From NCBI GenBank assembly GCA_949358305.1, contig OX442314.1, forward strand, positions 63,993,369 to 64,057,368: 64,000 bases of DNA. Reading direction: 5' to 3'. A model generated the notes under the pieces. The model did no database searches. It was not told the origin of the DNA and saw only the letters and a list, made by a program, of their open reading frames with translations. The position numbers were made by a program, and so were the translations under genes. Source of the stretch: Strigamia acuminata. Taxonomy: Eukaryota; Arthropoda; Chilopoda; Geophilomorpha; Linotaeniidae. How positions within the stretch are numbered: position 1 is the first letter of the stretch; the number at the start of each line of letters is the position of its first letter. Below are positions 48,120-60,532 of this stretch, in pieces.

Positions 48120-51100
48120 AATAGTCCATTAAAAGTATTTTTCGTTTTAATGTTGCTTAATCTCCGAGCTTACGTTAATTTCCTTGGATCTGCTGTATAC
48201 TGTAGGTCGGTAATTAGGCAGAAACACGAATGCATACTTACGCGGGATTCTCTTCACTTTCTACACAAGTAGCTTCAGTTTGTAATTCTGCTCAAATAAT
48301 TTTATTCCAAGACATTCATTCGAATCTAATACAGCTACATTTTTTTTTACTATCTTTCATTTTATTTCGCTTCAATCAATATATTTTCGACTCTTAAGTC
48401 TGAGTAATGGTCAAGAATCAACATCGGAGCCATGTGCAAGTGCATTGTTGACCCCGCATTTGATGCTTGATGGGATTTTCTTGTTCGGTACAAAGAAATG
48501 TCCTTGCAGTTGCAATAGCATCAGGTAAAATGCTTCGCCAAGCATTTAGATCTCAGGTTGATGCAAAAGTGCATTGTGGCCAACTTTCTTTCTCCCTTTT
48601 CTGGTTATTGTTTGAAATTGATCTTCTCTTTACAAAACTGCGTTGTAGACATTTCCTTTATTTCTTTATTTCTCTATTTTTAAATAAATAAAAAAAGTGA
48701 GGAATAATATTTCTTTCCTCTTCTACTCTTTAAATGATAGGGTATTTTTATTAGTCTTGAAGAATGGGTTTTGGACTTATCTCTTTAGGTTTATAATGAC
48801 TTTATTAGATTATAACTCGCCTTTGCTTTCTTCTAATACCTCACCCCTCATAAAACCCGGGGCGGAAACTAGCGAGATAAGGAAAAAGGCGAAGTAAGAA
48901 ATCAAAGAGATCTTTTTTTTTTTCCTTTCCTTTCTTTTTTTTTTCTTTCTTTTTTTTTTCAGGCCCCATTTTACCTAACATATCTTCTGACATAGAAAAG
49001 AGGCGTGCACTTCAAGCCAAAGAAATTTTTCTTTTATCTTTTAAGAGATGTAGAACTGGGAGCCATTTTTTTCACGTTTGGTTTTGCCCCGGGTTTCGGT
49101 GATTGTGAATGTTCGAGTTTTTCGCTTCGCTCGACACAAGATGGCGGAGCAAGCCGGTTTGGGAAAACACGTGACTAGGCACTTCCTCTTTCAGCTGAAA
49201 GGAAAAGGAAGGAGTTTTAAAGTGCAGTGTATTGTTAAATTAGATTAAATGTAATTCAGTGGGAGGATAAATAATTTATAGGTAAGCAAATTGGTTTTCA
49301 AAGCGACCTTTTTTCTCCCAACTGGTGCTTTGAACCATTCGGCCATCCTGGAATGCATTTTTTGTTACAATCCAAACGAAACAGATTCTCATAAATGTGT
49401 AAATCTGGTTTGTAATCGGATCGAAAGGCTTCCATTCCAGCAAATCGTTCGATTTTAATGGTTACGCTGAATTTCTGCAGTCAACTTATGAATCGACATG
49501 TTTGTAATTAAGTTCTTTTTTTTAAACACGGCTTCACCTCATGAACGTGCTACGTTTGATAGAGAAATTAATGGAGAATTTGTAAAGAAAAAAGAAAAAT
49601 TGATGAATTGGGGAACGGTGCGCAGCGGGGAAAAAAAAGAAAGAAAGAAAGAAAGAAATTGTACATAGCGAGCGAGGTTTAGCGAGTTAGAAATGAATGT
49701 AGATAAACGAGCAAAAGTTTTGAATAGAAAAGTTGTCAAAAGAACGATCCTGGTTCCTGACAAGCGGGAGTTGCACAACTGCTTTGCCCGCCCCCTGTTG
49801 GCAGCTTCTCCTCTCATCAATTTAGGGTGGAAGAAGCCGAAAGAGGAGAGACTAAGGTGACAAATTATTTTGGCCTTGCTCCCAAAACAGTGTTCGTGTG
49901 TCGTTAAATGTTCGCCATTGCTCAAAATCGTACGAGTGCAGATCCGCCAACATCGAAAACCTCACATCATCAAAAAATGTTTTCGGTTCACATCCCTTGC
50001 GGAATGCTTTATATTTAAGTTCATAAACAACCCATAACGAGGCCTTGGGAGAAACGGAAAAAAAATGAAATGAAATATATTACACCGTTAAAAACCAAGT
50101 CGGTGCATTTTAATGCCTCTTCCTGTTCTTTCTTCTTCTTGCTTTGTTGCGCTTCGAAAATTGAAGCTGATGAGTGATGATTAAAGCCAAAGAAATAAAA
50201 TAAAAGGCATTACTTTTTAACTGTATATTTTTGCAGTGTTTTTTGTATTTACCCGTCATTGCTCGACTCATTTCTCGACGAATGCAGATTCGAAGCCAGT
50301 TAGAATGAAGATTAGCGAGTAGTAGTGGTAACAGAAAAACTTTAGTCAATGTCGACTAGACTTGGACGTCGGTACATTAGTCTTAAAGCATCGCATTCCA
50401 AGATTTTGGTAACGACATGGTTAAAAAAAATTGAGCGAGGCAATTTATGAGAGGCAAGTGTGTTTGCACTTTGTTTATTACGATACGGAGATTAACTTGT
50501 AATCCGAGTGACTTCATTTGTGGTCTAGACCCGACTCATTTTCCCCGAGTAATCAGCGGCACACTCGCTTCTCTTCTCTTCTCTTCTCTTCTCTTTCTCC
50601 TCCGACTCCTCCCCATCCTTCCTTCCTCCCTCTCTCTCTCCCACCCTCTCTCTTCTCTTTACTTGTGCACACAACCATTTTCTACTGCAGCACAGGTTTT
50701 AACAGCCGTCGCCTGTAATGGCTGAGCAATTTGGAAACTCAAGCCGTTGGTTTGGCTTTGCAATTACCGCCGTCAGATGGCGACAAAAGTGTAACGGCGA
50801 CCGGTGTTTAAAATTCTTTTCAGGCCTCGTCAGTCGTCCCTGTTCAATTTGGCGCGAAAGGGTCGAATTGCGAGGGGAAGTAGGTTAGCCAAGCGCACTC
50901 GCTACCGGAATAATCAATAAGAAAGGAAAGGAAAGGAGAGGAAAGGAGTGTGAGCATAAAACCATCAATTCCGTGCGAGGATATTGTCCGGAACGGGCAT
51001 TATAGTAAATCGGGTTTTGGTTGGCGCTTTTGCCCTTCACGTTATGTTATGTGATGTTGTACTACGGTAGACAGAGAAAGAGGACGGTGTATTACACTGC

Positions 51101-52414
51101 TAGTCAACACTTCAAGTCAACTCTTCGCTTTTTTAAGTAGAGTATAAAGTCAACTGTTAGACGTCAGTTAGGGGCGATGGCGAAGTCACATTATTGGTGG
51201 CGCATACTCGATGTGTGTTCGTTTTGTTGTAAAGGTATAAGAATAATAAGCTTAACAAGTAAGGGCCAATGGCGCAAATTAGTTAGTGTATCTTTCGTTT
51301 GGCGTGCTCAGTTTTAAAACTGCTCGAGCCCTACGGTGCGCATTTTGATACCACTGGGACTATTATTGCTGCAGTAAAAAGCAATGCCGCCACTCATATG
51401 TGCACATGCACACCATTACAACTCTTAATACCACTCTTTTTACGATCGCTGTTAACTTTTCTCTGCAAATGAGCGAGAGCAGAGAGCACCAACGACACCA
51501 TGCACGTGTGTGTGCTGGACTCGGTGATGGTGAATTGTAGCTGCAGACGCCAGTGCTAAAACCAGAACCAGATCCAGAACCAGAACCAGACTACAAACTA
51601 CCTGAGTAGTAATCCTGACTAAGGGAAAATCTATTGGACGTGTACGCCAAGTACTAGTATAGGTAAGACAAGTAATAATAAGTACTAAGCTTATAATATT
51701 GGCCCACGAACACTGTGATAGTGTAATACTGTAAAAGTGTGTTGATTCTATTTCTCCATTCTGCATACCAATGAATTGGATTGAGTGGATTAAAATCGTA
51801 CCTTGGGGGATTTTTATCTAGACCTGTAATAAATTTGATGAAAAGTTGTGACGCCACGCAAGTAAATAAAGTTTGTTTTAGATTTTTATGAGAAATCCTT
51901 GGAGAAATCACGTTGAAAGTACAAGAAAACTTGTATGTTTAAATCCAAAATGGAAGGGAAGGGAAGGGAAGGGAGTGGGAGGAAAAGAAAAAAATAGAAA
52001 AGAGAAACAATTTGTTTCACCGCGGTCGGTGTTTGGCAAGTGGATTGGTTATTACACATTTTGCAGCAATAAGCTTAATAAATAAATTTACCATTAGTTT
52101 GATTGTGTTTGAGGGATCAATTTTCCATAATGGTGTTTGTTGACTTTGCATTTGATCTTGTGCTTCTGAACTAGTAATTTCATTTCATTTGCCGGTAGAA
52201 AGGAAATAATTTAACAAGAGATAGAAACGAAGGAGCTGGACAATCGAAACAATGCGCGTTTCCAATTGTTTCTCGAGTGGACTTGCCAACATTTGCATCG
52301 TCATGGCCCATAATTTGGTTCCGCCTTTGAAAGAGAAATATGTTAGTGTCTCTGTCTACATTTATCGTGTGGGGGTTCCTCGCACAATTCGCAGCGTGAT
52401 GCGAGGCCCATGTT

Positions 52415-52428
52415 GTTGCTATGACAAC
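52415..52428. promoter_or_regulatory. RFX X-box-like palindrome (first of a pair)
   Basis: GTTGCTATGACAAC keeps both half-sites and the central AT of GTTGCCATGGCAAC, differing by two transitions. A second X-box starts 74 bp downstream, about seven helical turns. Confidence 0.5.
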
Positions 52429-52488
52429 ACGTGCCTTACCCCCTCAGCATGGGGTGTGTGTGTATTGATTCAATCAGTGTTAGTTGCA

Positions 52489-52502
52489 GTTGTCATGGTA
52501 AC
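52489..52502. promoter_or_regulatory. RFX X-box-like palindrome (second of a pair)
   Basis: GTTGTCATGGTAAC differs from GTTGCCATGGCAAC by two transitions. Paired with 52415-52428; a GTGTGTGTGT run lies between them. The 122-codon frame over this region (52252-52620) has no domain and ends in AAAG repeats, so the sites lie in non-coding sequence as far as I can tell. Confidence 0.5.
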
Positions 52503-53945
52503 TAGGGTAATTTGTAGGGACAGAATTTGCCTCAAATTCAGTCGTTTCTACTCATTTAGTAATTTTTATAAGTATTGCAAAGAAAGAAAGAAAGAAAGAA
52601 AGGAAGAAAAAAAGATGTAGAAAAAAAGTTGGTGATAGAATTTAAAAGATGTCGCTCGTGTTCAAAATCCAAAAATCCGATGAAATGGTCGACAAAGCAT
52701 GAAAAAGGGCAAATACCAGTTGATTCCACACGATTGGTCCCAAATTCAACTCGTTTTACCCATTTGGGTTCACTACAAAGTCGATGACATTTTCAAATAA
52801 CGGAAAAGTTTTCGGCGATGGACAAGAACATCTGGGCTTTGCGGTCTTAAGCTTCACTCGAATTGACTGAATTTGCTTGAAAAGCATGTCGCCGTATATA
52901 CTCGTATAGTATTACGTGAAATCGTGAATGTTAATTATAATTATCGTAACTTAATTGTACAGCTGTATTGTAAAATTTCACGTGTTTTTTTGTGCGCATT
53001 TCTTTTCCTTTTCTTCTTTTCGAGGAATTGACCTGGTTGTTATGTGAGGATTTGTTTTAATTGCCAAATTTGCTAATCTTGCTGCCAATTTAAAGAACAA
53101 TTCACTACTTGTCTCTGCCTGAGGACACGATGCAAGGTAGGTACGGCATGCGTGCAGTTTTCACTCAGAGCTTTGCATGACTAGGCAATGTTCCTCAACT
53201 CGACTAATTGCCTACACTTTTATCTAAGTTCGCTCTTTGTCGGAGCTGCAAACTTTGAAAATGAAAATTGAAATGGGTCGAGCATTTTTCCTATCAAAAA
53301 GAAAAAAGAAAAAAGAGAGGGAGAGGGAGAGAGATGTGGTCCGTAAGAAGGTAGGCCATTCGAATGAGACGCGCGAAAATGGGAAATTCAATTGTGGAAG
53401 AGGGGAAAATCAGGTTTGAAATGAAAAATTCCTCGGGATGTAGATTGAATCAGGTTGCAGAGTCGTCATATTGCGAGAATTCTGAATGAGTAGGTGGTTG
53501 GTACATGAGGTTGGAGCAATCTCGCACTCACTTTTCAAAGAAAATGCCATTTTAATGCCGTTTTGCCAAACTACTAGAATAAGGTTCTTGGCAAGTGTTT
53601 GGCGTTTGGCATTTGCGAGCGTGAACAAAACTCGTAACTCATCATTTTGCACGTTCCAAACGAGTGTAATTGCCAATCTCAAGTCACGACTTTGATTCAT
53701 CATTAACAATCGGACATTAATGCCTTATTTACACGTGAATAATAGACGAGTGGGCTAATAGAGCTTGGCAAAGAAATTTGCTTTGTCAAATATCAGTTTC
53801 TTCACTTTGGACCATAAACAAACCAGCTCTGTGAATTAAGACAATAGGTTTCTGTTTATACCGTTTATGCAGTTTATATCATCGATTTTTGCAACAAAAT
53901 CGGCGATATTTCTTCAAAATCATCGATTTTGGTAACCCCAGTGCT
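52503..53945. other. Presumed intron, no exon seen
   Basis: AAAG repeats at 52578-52602. Overlapping frames at 53410-53709 (minus) and 53486-53695 (plus) have no domain. ATCGATTTTG words near 53880-53935 form weak inverted pairs just before the next transposon. Confidence 0.4.
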
Positions 53946-54176
53946 CAAGACCGGACTTAGGTATTGCGGGACCCCAAGCAAAAATTATTTTGGGGGACCC
54001 CAAAAATTTTTTTTTGGATTTTTTTTTGGATTTTTTGGAAATGTGGTTTTCCTTTGGAGATGTAGAATTTTTTGAATGTTTGTTCGAAATGTGAATTTTT
54101 TTTCGGCGGCCGGGGCCCCCAATGGTTGGGGGCCCTAAGCAACAGCTTGTTTTGGTTGTACGTAAGTCCGGCCGCC
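53946..54176. mobile_element. Decayed hAT-like element, second family (CAGGGCCGGACTTA ends)
   Basis: The left end CAAGACCGGACTTAGGTATT (53946-53965) is followed by GCGGGACCCCAAGCA. The right end reads GGGGGCCCTAAGCAA, then GTACGTAAGTCCGGCC (54158-54173), an inverted and diverged copy. The middle is T-rich with GGGGGACCCC and GGCCGGGGCCCCC blocks. The family is shared with 5255-5290 and about 59760-59985. The ends have lost the exact CAGGG and no target duplication survives. Confidence 0.65.
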
Positions 54177-54971
54177 AGGCCTTCCGCTTAATCGGGCCGG
54201 CGCTAATTGCTTAAACTGCCGCTAGTCCCCAGCGCTTAAATGGACCAGGTCGCAACTTGAAGCTACACGGTATGACACTTGAAAGTCTGATCCCTGATCT
54301 AACTTTCGAGGTAACCATTTTGAATTTGGTTGTAAAACCAAAACCCCGCATAAACCATTTCTAAAACATCTCCAGCGTTTTTGTTTTTGCAGTTTCTGGT
54401 GAAGGTTTTTGGTTGTTCTTGCTGTCCATTCGGCAAAACCGATAAAAACTTAAACTTTGAACGCATCTAATAAAGACGGGATTCTAAGAAATTAATACTT
54501 ATCATAAGCGAGACAAAACTGAAAAGAAAAATGTTTAAAAAAAATACGGGAAACATTAGTTATTACAGTGAAAATAGAAAAAGTCAACATCAATCTTGCA
54601 GGCGATCGACATTTCGGAAATCTAACGCAAGTGTCTTAACTTAGCGACATGTTTAATTTTGTCTTTTTCTCTTTCTGTCTTTCTACTGTTCGGATTCGAC
54701 AGCAATGAAATCTAAATGCTCTAGATGCTGGCCACACAAAAGTATATTAACGTGATGCTTGCAAGTTTCGTTTCGAATGAAATGAATTGAAATGGATCGA
54801 AATGATTTCAAGTTGGTGAGATTCACAGCGGAGCGCCCTCCTGTGGTAATGTTAGCAGACTGATGGGCTCATGAACCATCTCGCGCGAGGCCTCCATGAT
54901 TACGACCCCTCCGCCCCTTCGTGATCAGCGCCGTGAGTCATGGGCGCAGCTGTGCCCTCTCCTCTCGCTGC

Positions 54972-55007
<36 letters not shown>

Positions 55008-58000
55008 TTGGCCCTCTATATCTCGCTATGCAGGCTTCGTAATATACTATTGCGCCTTCTCGTGTCACAATTATGATTCATGCCCACGAGAAACCTCAAA
55101 CCTGTCATGTCATGCAAGAGAAGGGAACGAAGAAACAGAAGAGAGAGAGAGAGAGACCTGTCTATTGCTCCGCTTCACCACATTTGATTGTTTTCGTGCC
55201 ATTCATTTCGTTCATTTTGCTAACGCTGAATCGGAAAAAACACACACATTAAGGCTGATGACTAGGGTACCGCTAGTTTGTTTAAGTTTTGGATGGAAAC
55301 AGGCCTAGTCTTAACTTATGTAGTAAGCTTCTATTAATCAATTACGACATCAACACTTGATGACCCGCATCAACATCAAACACACACCAGACATGAGTGC
55401 AATTAATGATACTTGAAAGACACTCGATTGTTGTCCCTGGCTTACTTTGTAGGTTTAGGAATGCGTTGGTCAATGTTGACACATAAAAACAAAAAAAACA
55501 GTAAGTAAATAAAATGATAGCAATTAATAAGAAAAAAAAGAATTAGTTGCCAATGAATTTAAACAATTTTTCATACGTAAGCTTATTTGTTTTGAATAGG
55601 CTCTTTCGTTTGATTGTTTTGAAGGTCTAATTTCCAAGTGTTTTCATTTAGTTGGTTGTGTTTCGAGCGTTCTTATATAGGCCTAATTTTCTCGCTGAGA
55701 TGCTTCTGGCTCCCATTGCCAGCAACATTTGTGAGTGTAATTAAGCTCCCTTATGCAAATGAGCTTTGTACACCTTGCAAAGTGAGAATAAAGACACGCA
55801 GACATCCTGTGCATGTGCAAGTGTTGCTAATAAGAGTGAGAGACAAAAGTTTGCTGGATAAAGCTAAAATTGCTGAACGGCTGCAGCTCGTATCGCATCG
55901 GTCAAGTGAAAATGCGATGCGAACGGGATGAACGTACAGCACTTGTAGGAGCGGTAGAAGGCCAGCAATTGCAATTGCAATTGGTGCAATTTAACTAAAG
56001 ATGTAAAATAGATAAATATAAATGGCCTACACGGGTAAATCAATGAAAAAGTGTTTTTCTCTCATTTCAAAGATGGAAAAGAAAATTGAATTCGCTTGTG
56101 TTTCGCTCGTGCTTTCGCGCATGAGCAAGAGGACAAAAAAATCAATGGCAAAATGAATTCCCGAGTCTAGTCTTCTTTTCTACAGTTTAGATTTAGTAGT
56201 TTGAGGTTGATAAAAGAAGAAAAAAATACAAGCGAAGAGAGAATAAAAGATTGTATGTTTAGTAACTTCCTTATTTCTGGTCGATTTTTTATTTTTCACT
56301 CAATCGTCCAATGTTGACTGTTCGAATTCTTTTTCATCAATTTGATGCAATTAATCGTCAAAAATCACGAGCTGACTGTATAGATTTCAGTATTGAGTAT
56401 TCACTTTGAGTTTTAGCAGATTAGTGTAATGTCAGTCTTCAATGCTCATTTCTCATTTGCATTCCTCAGCGTGCGTGGGTTAGGGCCGTGGCCATGTAAT
56501 AACGGGTAGGGGTGGCGAATTAGCAATTTTGGTTTCATTCATTAGATTCGTTGAGTACATGAAATACAGTACGTACAGCGGAGGAGAACTGAGGTGACAT
56601 CCCGCTAGTATTTTTTTACGTTCATTTATGGTACATCTCGATTTGATTTGATGTGTGATTCGCGTCGAATACTTGAAATACTTTTCAATTACTTTTATTG
56701 TCAATTCAAACAGATTAGCATTAAACAACTCAACCAACTACAGAAAGTAGGTCCCATAGAGTACACTCGAAACACGTGACTGTGACTCAATCAATCAGAT
56801 AATGTTGTTAAATGCATGCATGTTTTTCGTGATATGGTAACTAAGCTGATATTCAAGTAAATTGTTTGCATTTCTTTCATTCATTCATCTTACATTTGAA
56901 ATTCGATGGTCAGCTGAGCTGTGCTTGTTTTATTCTTTTATTTTATTTGAAATGTATATATTATTACATGTCCTGCTCTGTTACCACCACGTGCGGTATC
57001 TTGCAAGCGTTTCGGCTTCGGCAAAATGTAAATCAATACGTATTTCAAACACGCTCTTTTCAAATGAAAGTTTTCACCATTTTCGCACGAGTTCCAAAAC
57101 TTGCAATTCGCATCAACCCAGTTCTCTAGTAATGCAGTCGTTAAAGGAAAACGCATGCGTAGATGGCGCCAAGCTGGTTCAAATCACCATCTAGCGACAT
57201 TTTGAGATTCGTGACTCTTTTGCTCCCATCCTCCTTGCCCCTAAACAAAGGTTTAATCAAAGCCAAGCCAGCAAACGCCAGGAAAGCAAGGCCTATTGCC
57301 TATTGCCTATTGCCTATTGCCAGCCGGCCTCGGCCCGCTCTCTCCAATTGCTATTTTCTTTTTCTTTTTCTTTTTTTCGTGTTTTGGCAACCGTTCAAAA
57401 ACTTGTGTGTTATGTTGTCCCTCCTTCGTCGAAACTTTTTTGCGAAAATAATAATAATATATGCTTCGATTTTTGATTGCTTTATTAAAAAGCAAGGTGT
57501 AACCGCACCTAACTTTTTGATAATCCATTCCACTTCCAGCTTTCTCACGACTTGAGACCTAGTTTTCATTTTCTTTTTTTTTATTTTCTTTTTAGTTGTC
57601 TGTTTTTTTTTTTTTTTTTTTTTTTTTTAAAGGAATCTCCTGTTTTTTAATTTTTTAATTTTGTTTAAAGATGTTTTGAGTTTTGACCTTGGTGGAGTTA
57701 GATGATAAATGAAGGTGTTGATACTTTGTTGTTGAGTTTTGTGGGCGAGGTGAGGGATCCTGGAACATGTTTAGTCCATTAACCCGCGATCACTTGAAGT
57801 CACCATTGCTTCTTTTATCGTCCACTTGGTTTGCCCAACTTTTTTTATTTTTATAATTATCATTATTTTTTTTTTTCATTTTTTATTTCATTTTACATTT
57901 ACACGTGTTAGAAAGTGTGATCACATTTTACATCATCAAACTTGCAAAAATTGTGAATAGATATGAAAAAACAAAATGGCCGTGCTCGTGTAATTAGATT

Positions 58001-58530
58001 TTTTTGTGTCAAAAATACAGAAAGTTTAAAGGTGAGCGTCATCATTAATGGAAATTGGATAAAACCGTGCTGTTGATAATTAGATTTAGATTATACGTAA
58101 TTACCGCTAGATGGCGCACTCTCATTTTTTTTCTTTTTTTCTTGCCTCCCTTTGTTCGCAAGTAAAATTCATCTTGATACGAGGCCTATCACCTTTCCCA
58201 TTTTTTTCTATCACCCATTTTATGCTCAGCTGGGTAAAGAAAACAGGCCAATGCCACCCCTCATTTTATATTTTTACCCCGACATCTCATCGAAAATTTA
58301 TAGCTAGGAGGACTGAACCAAAGTGGGAATGTATAAAACGAAGGTGTTTGGCGTTTTTTTCGCAACACATTAAAACTAGTAGTTAGGAAAAAATACAAAT
58401 AGTTCTACGTCTAGCCGATAATTAGCGTAGTCTACAGGCCCTGAGCTCGAAGCAAAGTTCGTGAGTTATTTAATTGTTTTTTGCACATTTTTAATGTGAT
58501 GATTTGGATTGCAATTTTCATCTACTAGTA
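54177..58530. other. Presumed intron, no exon seen
   Basis: Repeats: CT 54974-55007, GA about 55140-55157, CCTATTG x4 57292-57319, a 26-base T-run 57603-57628. A GC-richer patch at 54830-54990 contains a CTCF-like word on the minus strand (54834-54846, two mismatches); a 12-of-13 match CCGCTAGATGGCG is at 58104-58116. Frames at 54940-55308, 56862-57194 and 57163-57555 lack domains. Confidence 0.45.
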
Positions 58531-58725
58531 CAGTTTGCGCCCGGTATCTTGATTCTAAATTCGTACTGAACATCCCATTCTGCGCAGACGATTTTCTAAT
58601 TACAGTTGTTATTTAGCAGTATTAAGCCTAATATTAGGCCTAATAATGCTACAAATAGGTAAATATATAAAAATATTTTGCTACTACGCTGTAAATTACT
58701 TTTAATAATGAGTTTATTGTGGTTT
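58531..58725. mobile_element. Right-truncated copy of the 13085 MITE
   Basis: It begins TA-CAGTTTGCGCCCGGTATCTT (TA at 58529-58530) and follows the family arm through ATTCTGCGCAGACGATTTTC, then the AGGCCTAATA words and the centre (ACGCTGTAAATTACTTTTAA). It leaves homology near 58725 without a right end. Relative to the copy at 13085 the centre is reversed, which shows that both orientations of the middle occur between the near-identical arms. Confidence 0.85.
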
Positions 58726-59507
58726 ATTACGATCAAACACGAACACGTTAAATGCTATCAATTTCAACACGTAGGCTACCTTAAAAAATGACGTGAAGCA
58801 AGTTGATTTACCAAGTTGAAAAAAAAAATAGTTCCCATTTCAGTCGCAAATTTGAAAAGGAAGATTGACGTAAAAGAAGTTTATTCAATTGTGGTATGGA
58901 GCATTGGTTGTGGCATTCATCTCCCTGGGTAATACCTGCTGGCCGTTAATTTGATTAGAGGCTTAATTAAGTGCGCGACATAGTTGAATGAAACAAAGTT
59001 GCTAGATTCATTTTAGTAATTCTTTTCAGTTTTTTTCCCCCCATATTTACTGTATTCCGTGCATGTTGAAAGAATTTAATTAAAGGAGAGTAGCAATTTT
59101 TTTTTTACTAGACTAAAAGGTACAGGGCGCAAAACGAATTGATAAATCGTATTGCAGCTGATGTTATGTTTGCAAAAGTTGAATCAGTTTGGAAGAGTTT
59201 GACAAAATAATGAAATTACGATGTGCGAATTCTGATCTTCATATTGTTTCACATTGCATAGAATTATTTTTCTTAAATTAAACTGTCGTGTAGGGCAAGC
59301 TACCAAACAGTACTGAAGTGAAACAGCACTAGCTGTATCTAAAGCATATTTATCTTGGTCGTGTCGGACTTCAATTGCTTGTAAGTTTCAAGCTGGATTT
59401 TATTAAACTAGACAACAGGTACAATATCGGTATCTGGCATTAAAAAAAATGCCATGTACAGTTGGATCATCTCATCACTGTATGCTGACAATTGAAATTG
59501 TGAAACA

Positions 59508-59576
59508 CCAGAAATCAACAGGTAATGATAATACTGTACAGCCACTGTAATATCCTGTTGTGCTGTTGATTTCTGG
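59508..59576. repeat. 14-bp perfect inverted repeat
   Basis: CCAGAAATCAACAG (59508-59521) and CTGTTGATTTCTGG (59563-59576) enclose a 41-bp spacer. No target duplication was seen. It is possibly a small foldback. Confidence 0.7.
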
Positions 59577-59759
59577 GGTTCCACCTAGCGGCATAACTTG
59601 AAATTATCCACAATATCAAAATTCAATTGCCGGCAGTGAAGATAGAGTTATCTTGAACAGTGAACGCGACTGCACCTGTTGTACAATTTGATGAGACTTG
59701 ATTAAATTTTGTTTAATTTATGCTGGAAAAAATATACGGTTTATAGCAAATAAAATGTA

Positions 59760-59985
59760 AGCGGCTCCTAAGCAAAAAAACTTTTTTCCACCCCCCCCCC
59801 CCCCACCAGAAACAAAGTTTAATTTTAAATAATTTAAAGTAATCGACATCTTTTCGTGGAAAATGCAGTTTTTTTCAGAAATGAAGATTTTTTTCGGAAA
59901 TACGGATTTTTTTGGGCCCCGGGGTCCCCGATGGGTGGGGGCCCTAAGTAACTGTTTATTGTGCTTACGCGTAAGTCCGGCCCTG
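59760..59985. mobile_element. hAT-like element, second family, third copy
   Basis: The right end is intact: GGGGGCCCTAAGTAA then CGTAAGTCCGGCCCTG, ending at 59985, whose reverse complement begins CAGGGCCGGACTTACG. The left boundary is blurred (GGCTCCTAAGCAAAAA near 59763). A run of 14 C (59791-59804) and several TTTTTTTCGGA-like words fill the middle. No transposase frame. Confidence 0.6.
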
Positions 59986-60445
59986 ATTATATGATGAATT
60001 CAAAATGTATTCACAATGTGAAGTAAAGTGTAACAAAAAGAAAAGAATAAGTTCATCAATTAAAACAAATGTTTTTTGAAATTCAGTATAAAATTAATTC
60101 TAAAATTGTCGCTTTATAAATCTATTTTAATATAGACACTATAAGCACTAAGCACCCACCCAGCTGATGGCTAGGAAGAGAGAGGATGATGGAAAGGGTC
60201 AATCCTGAAAGGATTGTGGGAGGAAGCGTCATTAAACAGAATGACTGGCTTTGTCAACTTGCCACAAGTGACCCCCAGGGGTGGGATTTCTCTCGGGCAA
60301 CGATAATGTTGCTTGTTTGACTGTCCTCTTTTTTTAAAGGGATTTTCGGATGCCAAAGTAACCAAAAATGACTGCAATTTTGATTAGAACCAACGCGGAT
60401 GTAAATGAGCTGGTATAATTTGAGCATTGTTACAACAGCAGATTT

Positions 60446-60532
<87 letters not shown>

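Larger units (their letters stand above)
42272..52414. other. Presumed intron rich in microsatellites, no exon seen
   Basis: Repeats: TTTTA 44112-44234, GGTGA 44466-44493, GA x25 45303-45352, ATCCCTC about 45391-45424, GGGA about 47382-47398, AAAT 48061-48121, AAAG 49631-49658, CTTCT about 50565-50596, CCAGAA 51559-51590, GGGAA 51951-51975. CTCF-like words occur at 49789-49801 (minus; CCAACAGGGGGCG, 12 of 13) and YY1-like words at 43185 and 49138. Frames at 44433-44858 (minus), 44845-45174 and 49539-49925 (minus) have no recognisable domain. Confidence 0.5.

Noticed and set aside
52252-52620. 122-codon plus frame over the X-box pair
   Set aside because: No domain, ends in an AAAG repeat, contains the palindromic X-boxes; better explained as non-coding.
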